Positions 15,415 through 22,675 of a stretch of DNA of 24,607 bases are shown here, piece after piece. The notes below the pieces were generated by a model. The model ran no database searches, was not told the origin of the DNA, and saw only the letters and a list, made by a program, of their open reading frames with translations. A program made the translations under genes and the position numbers. How positions within the stretch are numbered: the first letter of the stretch is position 1; every line of letters starts with the position of its first letter. Source of the stretch: an uncultured Clostridia bacterium (GTDB taxonomy: Bacteria; Bacillota; Clostridia; TANB77; CAG-508); contig CAKPJM010000016.1 in NCBI GenBank assembly GCA_934162625.1, positions 1 through 24,607 on the forward strand. Reading direction: 5' to 3'.

Positions 15415-16170
15415 CTAGCTCCTTCCATAAGCTATCAAAATATTTACTGAATTTTGGACTTTTACGGCAGTTCATAGGATCTCTTCCTTCTATTTCAAAA
15501 TCTATTGTATCAATTTTTTTAACAGTTGCTGGTCTTTTTGTAAGTACTACTATTCTGTCGGACATACTAATAGCCTCTGATATATCGTGTGTTACCATTA
15601 CTGTGGTAATATTTTCGTTTTTTAGAATTTTGTATATATCCTTTGTTACCATTATTCTTGTTTGATAATCAAGAGCTGAAAAAGCTTCATCTAATAGAAG
15701 AATTTCTGGTCTTATTGCAAGTGTTCTAATTAGTGCCACTCTTTGCCTCATTCCTCCTGATAATTGAGATGGATATTTATCTTTAAATTCATAAAGATTA
15801 TATTTTTTTAATAAATCTTTTACATATTGCTCATTTTCTTTAGTTTTTCTTTTTGTTATTTCCAACCCAAAAACCACATTGTTATATATAGTTCTCCATT
15901 CTAGTAAACTATCTTTTTGAAGCATATATCCAATTTTGTTTGATACATTTTCTGTTTCTACATTATCTATATATATCTTTCCACTTGATTTCTCTTCTAG
16001 CCCTGCAATTATTGAAAGTAATGTTGATTTTCCGGCATCCGACTTGGTCCGATTATGCTAACAAATTCGCCTTCATTTACATTAAAATTTATATTTCTTA
16101 AAGCTTCTATTTCCCCATTTTTTGCTTGATATGTCTTGTTTATATTTTCTAATCTTAAAACTTCTTTCAT
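15392..16170 (-). CDS. ABC transporter ATP-binding protein (TauB/SsuB type), with two +1 shifts at CGGA
   Basis: With bases 16041 and 16034 skipped, this reads as a 258-aa cytosolic ATPase. The ATG at 16170 has GGAGGAAT upstream. Walker A is GPSGCGKST (41-49), and both shift sites lie within it, providing G44 and G46. Further motifs are the Q-loop (Q84 in MLQKDS), the ABC signature LSGGMRQ (136-142), Walker B LLLDE (157-161) followed by AFSALD, and the H-loop H194 in VTHDISEA. The family imports nitrate, sulfonate, taurine or related solutes. The gene begins the operon and overlaps the permease start. Without the shifts the protein would lose the P-loop and everything after it. Confidence 0.9.
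16031..16034 (-). other. In-frame CGGA +1 shift site 2 in the ATPase gene
   Basis: In the frame set by site 1 the strand reads GGA TGC CGG AAA; skipping C gives TGC GGA AAA TCA (C-G-K-S) of Walker A. Confidence 0.9.
16038..16041 (-). other. In-frame CGGA +1 shift site 1 in the ATPase gene
   Basis: Minus strand reads AGT CGG ATG; skipping C gives AGT GGA TGC (S-G-C) of Walker A. A third CGGA seven bases away (16048-16051) is out of phase (ATC GGA) and read normally. Confidence 0.9.
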
Positions 16171-16413
16171 GCTATTCCTCCTACTATATTAATAATATAT
16201 TCTTATTTATGTAAATTGGTGCCCGTTGATTTTTTAATACATCCCGCTTCATACCTCTAACTTTGCACTTCGTGTCAGTTTATAATTTTTTGTTGTATAT
16301 TATAATTTTATATAATATAATTAATATTGTTTAAAGTCACTGTTATGGAAAAAGATGCAAAATTACAAGATGTAGGTTACGAAAATTATTAATTTAGAAA
16401 GGAATGTTATTTT
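16171..16413. other. Divergent intergenic region, ABC operon / purC
   Basis: AT-rich stretches around 16285-16330 hold several TATAAT-like boxes on both strands, but no single promoter can be chosen. The minus-strand leader of the ABC operon contains a small CAC-GAA-GTG hairpin (about 16270-16280) and a GC-richer patch at 16220-16280. I compared it with TPP, purine, preQ1 and THF riboswitch consensus patterns from memory and found no match. Confidence 0.4.
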
Positions 16414-17265
16414 ATGAAAAAAATTAGTAGTGGTAAAGTTCGTGAAATATATGAAGTAGATGATGATAAACTTATGATGGTTGTTTCTGATAGGATTTCT
16501 GCATTTGATTTTATTATGCCAAATCCTGTTTTGGATAAGGGAAAAATTCTAAATAAATTATCTGAATTTTGGTTTAATTTTGTTTCTGATATTATACCAA
16601 ATGATATAATTACTACAAATTATGAGGAATTTCCAGAAGAATTTAGAAAAGAAGAATTTAAAGATAGAAGTATGCTAGTAAAAAAACTAAAAATGCTTCC
16701 AGTTGAATGTATTGTAAGAGGATATATTACAGGTTCTGGTTGGGCAGAATATCAAAAAACTGGTACTGTTTGCAATATTAAATTGCCAGAAGGTTTACAA
16801 GAATGTCAAAAATTGGATGAGCCAATCTTTACACCTTCTACAAAGGCTGAACTTGGAGATCATGACGAAAATATTTCTTTTGAGAGATGTAAAGAAATTT
16901 TAGGTGATGAACTTGCTGAAAAAGTAAAAAATGCTACAATTAATATCTATAGAAAATGTGCTGATTATGCTCTTTCTAAGGGAATAATTATAGCAGACAC
17001 AAAGTTTGAATTTGGTTTAGATGAAAATGGTAATTTAGTCTTAGGAGATGAAGTTCTAACTCCTGATTCTAGTAGATTCTGGCCTCTTGATGATTATGAA
17101 ATAGGTAGAAGTCAAAAAAGTTTTGATAAGCAATATTTAAGAGACTGGCTATCAAATAATGGATATAGAAACAATCCTCCTGCCGAACTTCCAAAAGATG
17201 TTTTGGAGACTACAAGAAATAAATATATTGAAGCATATGAAAAAATAACAGGAAAGAAATTTTAA
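16414..17265 (+). CDS. purC: SAICAR synthetase
   Basis: 283 aa. It joins aspartate to CAIR with ATP in step 8 of purine synthesis, in the cytosol. The start KKISSGKVREIYE carries the ATP-loop SGKVRE (6-11). Other family signatures are VECIVRGYITGSGW (97-110), IIADTKFEFG (about 193-202) and LGDEVLTPDSSRFW. The length is that of the longer PurC type rather than the compact 240-aa form usual in Bacillus. AAAGGAA lies upstream of the ATG. It converges with purB, which also acts in purine synthesis on the PurC product, and they share a terminator. Confidence 0.95.
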   Translation: MKKISSGKVREIYEVDDDKLMMVVSDRISAFDFIMPNPVLDKGKILNKLSEFWFNFVSDIIPNDIITTNYEEFPEEFRKEEFKDRSMLVKKLKMLPVECIVRGYITGSGWAEYQKTGTVCNIKLPEGLQECQKLDEPIFTPSTKAELGDHDENISFERCKEILGDELAEKVKNATINIYRKCADYALSKGIIIADTKFEFGLDENGNLVLGDEVLTPDSSRFWPLDDYEIGRSQKSFDKQYLRDWLSNNGYRNNPPAELPKDVLETTRNKYIEAYEKITGKKF

Positions 17266-17271
17266 AAATAG

Positions 17272-17343
17272 AAGCGGAAGAAATGGGACAGACCCCTTTT
17301 GGTTTGTTTTAAACAAAATGGGTCTGTCCCATTTCTTCCGCTT
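17272..17343. terminator. Bidirectional terminator made of a GGGACAGACCC repeat
   Basis: A perfect 24-bp stem (17272-17295 with 17320-17343), with an inner TTTGTTT/AAACAAA hairpin, stands between the convergent purC and purB genes. TTTTTT follows on the plus strand and a T-rich stretch on the minus strand. The core GGGACAGACCC is akin to the dispersed repeats at 10587 and 23905. Confidence 0.85.
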
Positions 17344-17345
17344 TT

Positions 17346-18779
17346 TTACACATTTATTTCTACTTTTTCTTCGTTTATTAAATCTTTATACTTTTCTAGT
17401 ACTGGGTTTACACATTCTTCTATAAAATCTGTTACTTGATTCTTTGCTCTTCCACAAAGGTGATCTGGATTTAATATATGTAAAATTTCTTCTTTTGTTA
17501 ATCCAAATGTTTTGTCTGCTGCTATTCTATCTACTAAGTCATTTGGTCTACCAAATTCTTTTACTTCTCTTCCAGCTTCCATTGAGTATACTCTTATTTT
17601 TTCATGTAATTCTTGTCTATCTCCACCTTTTAAAACTGCATTCATAAGTATTTCTTCTGTTCCCATAAATGGAAGTTCTTGCATCATATTTGTTTTTATT
17701 ACGTTTTTATATACTACAATATTTGATGATATGTTTTCATAAAGAATTAATATTGCATCTGTTGCTAAAAAGCTCTCTGGTACGCATATTCTCTTATTTG
17801 CAGAATCATCAAGTGTTCTTTCTAGCCATTGTGTTGCAGTTGTTATTTTTGCATCATTTGAAAGTACCATTACATGTCTTGAAAGTGAATTTATTCTTTC
17901 ACATCTCATTGGATTTCTTTTATATGCCATTGCTGATGATCCAATTTGTCCTTTTTCGAATGGTTCTTCTAATTCTTTTTCGTGTTGTAAAAGCCTCATG
18001 TCATTTGCAAATTTTGATGCACTTTCTGCTATCCCTGATAAGCAATTTAATACTATTGAATCTAATTTTCTTGTATATGTTTGTCCAGATACTGCATATA
18101 CTTTATCAAATCCCATTTTCTCTGCTATTTTTTCATCTATTTGTTTTACTTTTTCTTCATCTTTAAATAATTTCATAAAGCTTTCTTGTGTTCCTGTTGT
18201 TCCTTTGCAGCCTAAAAGCTTCATTCTTGATTCTACAAATTCTAGTTCTTCTAAGTCTTCTAACAAATCTTGCATCCAAAGTGTTGCTCTTTTACCAACT
18301 GTTGTTAGCTGTGCAGGTTGAAAATGTGTGTATCCTAAGCAAGTTGTTCCTTTATATTCATCTGCAAATTTTCTTAGGTTATTTATTACATTAACTAATT
18401 TTGCTTTTATAATTTTTAAAGCTTCTCTCATTAAAATTACGTCTGTGTTATCTGTTACATAACAAGATGTTGCTCCTAGATGTATTATTGGCTTTGCTTT
18501 TGGACATTTTGTACCGAATTCATAAACATGTGCCATAACATCATGTCTACATTCTTTTTCTCTTTTTGCAACTATATCATAATCAATGTTATTAACATTT
18601 TCTTTCATTTCTTTAATTTGCTCATCTGTTATATTAATTCCCAGTTCTTTTTCTGTTTCTGCAAGTGCAATCCAAAGTTTTCTCCATGTTGAATATTTAG
18701 AATCACTTGACCATATTTTGTTCATTTCTTTACTTGGGTACCTCCCAGCAAGCGGTGTTACATAGATTTCGTTGTTCAT
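17346..18779 (-). CDS. purB: Adenylosuccinate lyase
   Basis: 477 aa. It cleaves SAICAR to AICAR and adenylosuccinate to AMP, releasing fumarate each time. The superfamily signature SSAMAYKRNP is at about 279-289. Other motifs are RHDVMAHVYEFG (78-89), HLGATSCYVTDN (100-111) and the general-acid H152 in YTHFQPAQ. The length and the start TPLAGRYPSKEM resemble the longer, human-type branch. It follows mreC by 30 nt, so it is probably the last gene of the DUF4321-radC-mreB-mreC transcript, and it ends at the terminator shared with purC. No in-frame CGG in 477 codons. Confidence 0.95.
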   Translation of the reverse strand: MNNEIYVTPLAGRYPSKEMNKIWSSDSKYSTWRKLWIALAETEKELGINITDEQIKEMKENVNNIDYDIVAKREKECRHDVMAHVYEFGTKCPKAKPIIHLGATSCYVTDNTDVILMREALKIIKAKLVNVINNLRKFADEYKGTTCLGYTHFQPAQLTTVGKRATLWMQDLLEDLEELEFVESRMKLLGCKGTTGTQESFMKLFKDEEKVKQIDEKIAEKMGFDKVYAVSGQTYTRKLDSIVLNCLSGIAESASKFANDMRLLQHEKELEEPFEKGQIGSSAMAYKRNPMRCERINSLSRHVMVLSNDAKITTATQWLERTLDDSANKRICVPESFLATDAILILYENISSNIVVYKNVIKTNMMQELPFMGTEEILMNAVLKGGDRQELHEKIRVYSMEAGREVKEFGRPNDLVDRIAADKTFGLTKEEILHILNPDHLCGRAKNQVTDFIEECVNPVLEKYKDLINEEKVEINV

Positions 18780-18809
18780 AATATATCTCCTTTTCTTTTA
18801 CATCATATA

Positions 18810-19626
18810 TTATTTTGTTATTACCAACACTGTTTCTAATTTTGAAAAATCTACTGCTGTTTCTACTATTGCATATCTGTCTGTAATATTTTTTGCTTCT
18901 ATTATTTCTTTTATTTTTCCAATTAAAATTCCCTTAGGGTAAATTCCACCTATACCTGAAGTTTCTATTGAGTCCTCTAATACTAAATCCGCATCAGTTG
19001 GAATATACATAAGTTTCAATGTATTCGTACTTCCGCAAAATGCCTTTTACTATTACGCTATCTCTAGATGTACTAATTGCTGAACTTACACTAGTTGCAG
19101 GATCGATTATAGGCTGCACTTTTGCAGTTTTATTTGTTACAGCTATCGTGTATCCTACTAATCCTTCTGTTGTAATTACAGGCATATTTACATCTATTCC
19201 ATCATCTGTACCTACATTTATTATCATAGTATTGCTTAAATTACTTATATCTTTATTTATTATATATCCTGGAACTGTTGTATATTCTGAATATTCTTGC
19301 TTCATATTGTTATAACTTCTTAAAGTTGCATTTTCTGCTTTTATTATTTCTAGTTCTCTTAGTTCTTCTTGTAATTTATTATTTTCTGCAATTAATTTCT
19401 CATTTTCACTTTTTAAATTGTCTATGTTTTCAAAAAAAGAATTATTTCCAGATATTTTATTTTTTAAATAAGTAAGTCCATTTTGAATTGGCATAACTAA
19501 TTTATTAAAAAATCCTTCTGCCTTAGAGAACTTATTTACATTAACAGTTGTAGTAAACACTAATAGTATTAGTATTAAAACTGTAATAATTATACCTATT
19601 ATTCCTACTTTTTTGTTTCTATACAA
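18810..19626 (-). CDS. mreC: Cell shape protein MreC, with a +1 shift at CGGA
   Basis: With base 19035 skipped, this reads as a 271-aa MreC. The start is TTG at 19626 with AAAGGAT upstream. One membrane segment (about 8-28) anchors it with the bulk outside the membrane. A coiled coil spans about 65-105 (Glu/Lys/Leu-rich, ENEKLIAENNKLQEELREL), then the two beta-barrel domains follow, including VPGYIINKD, INVGTDDGIDVNMPV and GLVGYTIAVTNKTAKVQPI. The shift supplies G198 in KGILGSTNTLKL. MreC is a scaffold linking MreB to cell wall synthases. mreD, expected next, is absent here and purB follows. Unshifted translation stops about 13 codons after the CGG. Confidence 0.92.
19032..19035 (-). other. 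In-frame CGGA +1 shift site in mreC
   Basis: Minus strand reads TTG CGG AAG; skipping C gives TTG GGA AGT ACG (L-G-S-T), joining the two halves of MreC in register. Confidence 0.9.
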
Positions 19627-19659
19627 TTGCTATCTAATCCTTTCTGTAAAAGTAATATC

Positions 19660-20692
19660 TTATCTACGTTTTCTTGCGTTAATTAATACAGTCTTTAGTC
19701 TTTCTAAATCCTCTAAAGTTTTTCCTGTTCCTTTTGCAACACACTCCAAAGGATTTTCTGCTATATATACTGGCATTCCTGTTTTTTGACTAAGTAATTT
19801 ATCTAAATTTCTAATTAAAGCTCCTCCTCCTGCAAGTACAATACCTTTTTCTACTATATCTGATGCGAGTTCTGGTGGTGTTTTTTCTAGTGTATTTTTA
19901 ACTATTTCTACTATCTCATTTATTGAGTCTTTCATGGCTTCTTGTATTTGGACTGATGTTACTATAACATTTCTTGGAAGTCCATTAGTTAAATCTCTTC
20001 CTCTAACTTCAATGCTTTTTTCTGTCATTAGTGGAAGTGCACATCCTACTTCCATTTTTATTTCTTCAGCAGTAGTATCTCCTATAGCTAGTCCCATTTC
20101 TTTTTTTATATAATCTATTATGTCTTGATCAAGTTCATCTCCTGCAATTCTTAAAGAATTACTTACTACAACTCCTCCTAATGAGATTACAGCTACTTCT
20201 GTTGTTCCTCCACCAATATCTACTATAATATTACCTGTTGGCTCTGCAACGTCTAAGTTTGCTCCAATTGCTGCTGCCATAGGTTCTTCTATTAGGTATA
20301 CTTCTCTTGCTCCTGCACGAAGTACAGATTCCTCTACTGCTCTTTCTTCTACTTCTGTAATACCTGATGGAACTCCAACAACTACTCTTGGCCTTCCTGC
20401 ATTATATCTTTGGCATACTTTTGAAACGATATTTTTAAGCATTAATTGTGTTGCCGTAAAATCTGCAATAACTCCATCCTTTAATGGTCTTACTGCTTTT
20501 ATTGTTTCTGGAGTTCTTCCGAAGCATTTCTTTTGCTTCAAATCCTGTTGCTAAAATACTTCCATTTCTTCTATCTATCGCAACAACAGATGGTTCTTTT
20601 AAAACAACTCCCTTTCCTTTTAAAGTTACTAAAGTGTTTGCTGTTCCCAAATCAATTCCTATGTCTTTTGATTTTAAACTAAATAATTTCAT
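19660..20692 (-). CDS. mreB: Rod shape actin MreB, with a +1 shift at CGGA
   Basis: With base 20521 skipped, this reads as a 343-aa MreB. The ATG at 20692 overlaps the radC stop by one base (TAATG), so coupling is likely. Actin-fold motifs in order: phosphate-1 DIGIDLGTANTLV (10-22), then AKEMLGRTPE with G58 from CGGA, then VVVGVPSGITEVE, EEPMAAAIGANL, phosphate-2 IVDIGGGTTEVA, and the adenosine motif VLAGGGALI. MreB filaments guide lateral wall synthesis under the membrane. Unshifted translation would end about 29 codons after the site. Because it is normally needed for shape, true inactivation is unlikely. Confidence 0.95.
20518..20521 (-). other. In-frame CGGA +1 shift site in mreB
   Basis: Minus strand reads CTT CGG AAG; skipping C gives CTT GGA AGA ACT (L-G-R-T), the conserved MLGRTP motif of MreB. 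Confidence 0.92.
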
Positions 20693-21393
20693 TATGTTTC
20701 ACGTTTCCTTTCAAATAAAATACTCTCATATGTTCCATCTCCAATAACAACATGATCTAGCAATTCTATTCCCATTATGTCTGCGCACTCATAAATTCTG
20801 TCTGTTATTCTAAAATCCTCTTTACTAGGCTTTGGATCTCCACTTGGATGATTATGAACAAGTATTATCTTTGGTGACTGCATTTTTACTGCTTCAGCCA
20901 AAACTTCTTTTGGTGCAATACTTGCAAAATTAGTACCTCCAAATGATACATCTATTATTCTTAATACTATATTTTTATTATTAAGAATAATAACTTTTGC
21001 AATTTCTCTTTTTTCATATCTTAATTCTTGCATCAATAGTTCCGCTACATCTTTAGTATTTTTTATTTTTATATTTTTCCTATTTATTGGCTTTGATATT
21101 CTTTTTGTTAATTCTCCAATAGCTTTTAATTGAATTGCTTTTACTTTACCAATTCCATTTATTTTAGTAAATTCCTCTATTGATACGTCACACAAAAATC
21201 TTAAGTCTTCTTTGTCTATTGAATTATTCAACTGCAAAACTCTTTGTGCTATACTAATTGAATTTTCATTTTTTGTTCCAGATTTTATTATTATTGCCAA
21301 AAGTTCTGCATTAGATAACACATCTGGTCCATATAATTCTAATTTTTCGTATGGTCTTTCTGATATTGGGAGCTCCTTCATTTTTAATCGCAT
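20692..21393 (-). CDS. radC: RadC/JAB-domain protein
   Basis: 233 aa, the usual length. Residues about 76-100 hold a helix-hairpin-helix (INGIGKVKAIQL) that could bind DNA. The C-terminal JAMM/MPN+ metalloprotease-like domain has H180 and H182 with D193 in HNHPSGDPKPSKED. RadC was once linked to DNA repair, but its real role is unclear. The position between DUF4321 and mreB is common in Clostridia. The start at 21393 has AAAGGATG upstream; an ATG 12 nt further in is possible. Confidence 0.93.
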   Translation of the reverse strand: MRLKMKELPISERPYEKLELYGPDVLSNAELLAIIIKSGTKNENSISIAQRVLQLNNSIDKEDLRFLCDVSIEEFTKINGIGKVKAIQLKAIGELTKRISKPINRKNIKIKNTKDVAELLMQELRYEKREIAKVIILNNKNIVLRIIDVSFGGTNFASIAPKEVLAEAVKMQSPKIILVHNHPSGDPKPSKEDFRITDRIYECADIMGIELLDHVVIGDGTYESILFERKRET

Positions 21394-21428
21394 ATTATCA
21401 TCCTTTCAAAATAAAATCTTGCCCCCAT

Positions 21429-21453
21429 CAAAATTTGCCAAAAGCAAATTTTG
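21429..21453. repeat. Short palindrome between DUF4321 and radC
   Basis: CAAAATTTGC (21429-21438) and GCAAATTTTG (21444-21453) with a 5-nt loop. No T-tract follows on the minus strand, so it is not an evident terminator of the operon. A role in setting radC expression is possible. Confidence 0.5.
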
Positions 21454-21486
21454 TATTTTTTGCTTTTAATTAAAAATAACTCTAAA

Positions 21487-21744
21487 CTATACTTTTCTAT
21501 ATATAAATATAGCAATTGCCATTCCGACAATGCTAGCAATATTTATTTTAAACATCAATCCAAATGTTATTGAAATAACACTTAAATCTAACTCTATAGG
21601 AGTAGCTAGCCCAAACTTTTCTCCATATGATAGCCACCATAACCAATCAACTTTTGAAGCCAATTCGCCAAGTAATCCTCCTATTACTAGTCCTGATAGC
21701 AAAAACACTAACAATATCCATATATTTTTTTCTTTTGTTGCCAT
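21487..21744 (-). CDS. DUF4321 small membrane protein
   Basis: 85 aa with two clear membrane segments (about 8-27 and 60-82) around a short loop containing WLWWLSYGEKFG. It matches DUF4321, an uncharacterised family often encoded next to radC and mreB, so a role at the membrane with the cell shape machinery is a reasonable guess from context only. GGAGGA lies upstream of the ATG, and it leads the DUF4321-radC-mreB-mreC-purB run from its own promoter. Confidence 0.85.
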   Translation of the reverse strand: MATKEKNIWILLVFLLSGLVIGGLLGELASKVDWLWWLSYGEKFGLATPIELDLSVISITFGLMFKINIASIVGMAIAIFIYRKV

Positions 21745-21773
21745 ATTAATTCCTCCTATTCAAATACTTTTAT

Positions 21774-21802
21774 ATTATATATTTTATTGCTTGTTTTTTC
21801 AA
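21774..21802 (-). promoter_or_regulatory. Sigma-A promoter of the DUF4321-radC-mreBC-purB run
   Basis: On the minus strand TTGAAA (21802-21797), 17-nt spacer, TATAAT (21779-21774), about 30 nt before the ATG. Confidence 0.8.
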
Positions 21803-21908
21803 GTAATTTCAGGGATTTATTGGTTTTTGTTGTATAAATTGGAATTTGTTTAACTTTTTCAATATTTTTTTAATATAATGTGGTATAATAATTTCCATAT
21901 TTTTATTA

Positions 21909-21937
21909 TTTAAAAAAGCAATTATTCATGCTATAAT
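21909..21937 (+). promoter_or_regulatory. Extended -10 promoter of mecA
   Basis: TGC-TATAAT (21929-21937), with a weak TTTAAA (21909-21914) at a 17-nt spacing, 32 nt before the TTG start. Confidence 0.65.
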
Positions 21938-21969
21938 ATATTTATACATTTAAATTGGAGGTATTAAAC

Positions 21970-22584
21970 TTGCAAATTGAAAAACTTAATGAAAATAAAA
22001 TTAGAATTACATTAAATTTAGATGATTTAGAAGAAAATAATATAGATCTACATTCCTTTATGTCTAATTCAATAGAATCTCAAGATTTGTTTTATAATAT
22101 GTTAGATAAAGCAGAAAAAGAAATAGGTTTTGAGACTAAAAATTATAAATTGATGATAGAAGCCCTTGCAGTCCCAGAAGGTAAATTTGTTTTGACTGTT
22201 ACACGTTTTTCTCCAGAAAAAGAGCAAAAAAAGAAAGTTAAAGCTAGGCGAAAAAGTATTACTTCTGAAAAAAAGTTGTCTATATATGAATTTAACAATT
22301 TTGAAGAATACATAGATTTTTGTAACTACCTAAGATCAAATTTAAACGATTCTACATACATAAAATTGAAAAACTCTACTTTATACAAATATAATTCTAA
22401 ATATTATTTTTGTATGCCTCTAGATAATTTAGATTTAAACACATTCAAATCTATTCATTGCTTTATTATAGAGTTTGCAACACATATTTCTAATTCCGAC
22501 ATATTTGAAAGAAAGCTAACTGAGTATGGTATTATAATCTTTAAAAGTAATGCAATAGAAAATTGCATTAAAGCATTTTTATAA
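21970..22584 (+). CDS. mecA: Adaptor protein MecA
   Basis: 204 aa from the TTG at 21970, which has GGAGG 8 nt upstream; an in-frame TTG at 21955 overlaps that SD and is rejected. MecA brings substrates to the ClpC AAA+ unfoldase and helps it assemble, so it works in regulated proteolysis in the cytosol. The N-terminal substrate-binding domain opens with the family start QIEKLNENKIRITL and continues through FYNMLDKAEKEIGF. A charged linker with a Lys/Arg run (about 80-100) leads to the ClpC-binding C-terminal domain, with IYEFNNFEEYIDFCNYL and LYKYNSKYYFCM. It is monocistronic, with its own promoter and a terminator shared with the converging M23 gene. Confidence 0.9.
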   Translation: MQIEKLNENKIRITLNLDDLEENNIDLHSFMSNSIESQDLFYNMLDKAEKEIGFETKNYKLMIEALAVPEGKFVLTVTRFSPEKEQKKKVKARRKSITSEKKLSIYEFNNFEEYIDFCNYLRSNLNDSTYIKLKNSTLYKYNSKYYFCMPLDNLDLNTFKSIHCFIIEFATHISNSDIFERKLTEYGIIIFKSNAIENCIKAFL

Positions 22585-22614
22585 TATGGAAAATATTTTC
22601 TATTACATATTTTT

Positions 22615-22642
22615 AAAAGGTCAGTTAAAAAACTGACCTTTT
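22615..22642. terminator. Bidirectional terminator between mecA and the M23 gene
   Basis: AAAAGGTCAGTT (22615-22626) pairs perfectly with AACTGACCTTTT (22631-22642) across AAAA; T-rich sequence lies on both sides. Confidence 0.9.
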
Positions 22643-22675
22643 AATTTTAGCATTGTCTAAAATATATTACTTTTC

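Noticed and set aside
16201..16300. Riboswitch in the ABC operon leader
   Set aside because: The GC-richer patch does not match TPP, purine, THF or preQ1 patterns that I can recall; only a tiny hairpin is visible.
16344..16391. Small reading frame of 15 codons upstream of purC
   Set aside because: No SD sequence precedes it and no resemblance to a known leader peptide was seen.
5783..20521. Systematic sequencing or assembly error as the whole explanation of the CGGA sites
   Set aside because: Not excluded, but less likely: all eight fall at in-phase GGA codons although out-of-phase GGA is also frequent, and no in-frame CGG remains elsewhere. Read data would decide.
4439..20692. Treating coaE, the ABC transporter genes, mreB and mreC as ordinary pseudogenes
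   Set aside because: All breaks are the same CGGA skip in the same phase, no other stops occur, and motifs on both sides are intact. Random decay would give varied indels and stops.
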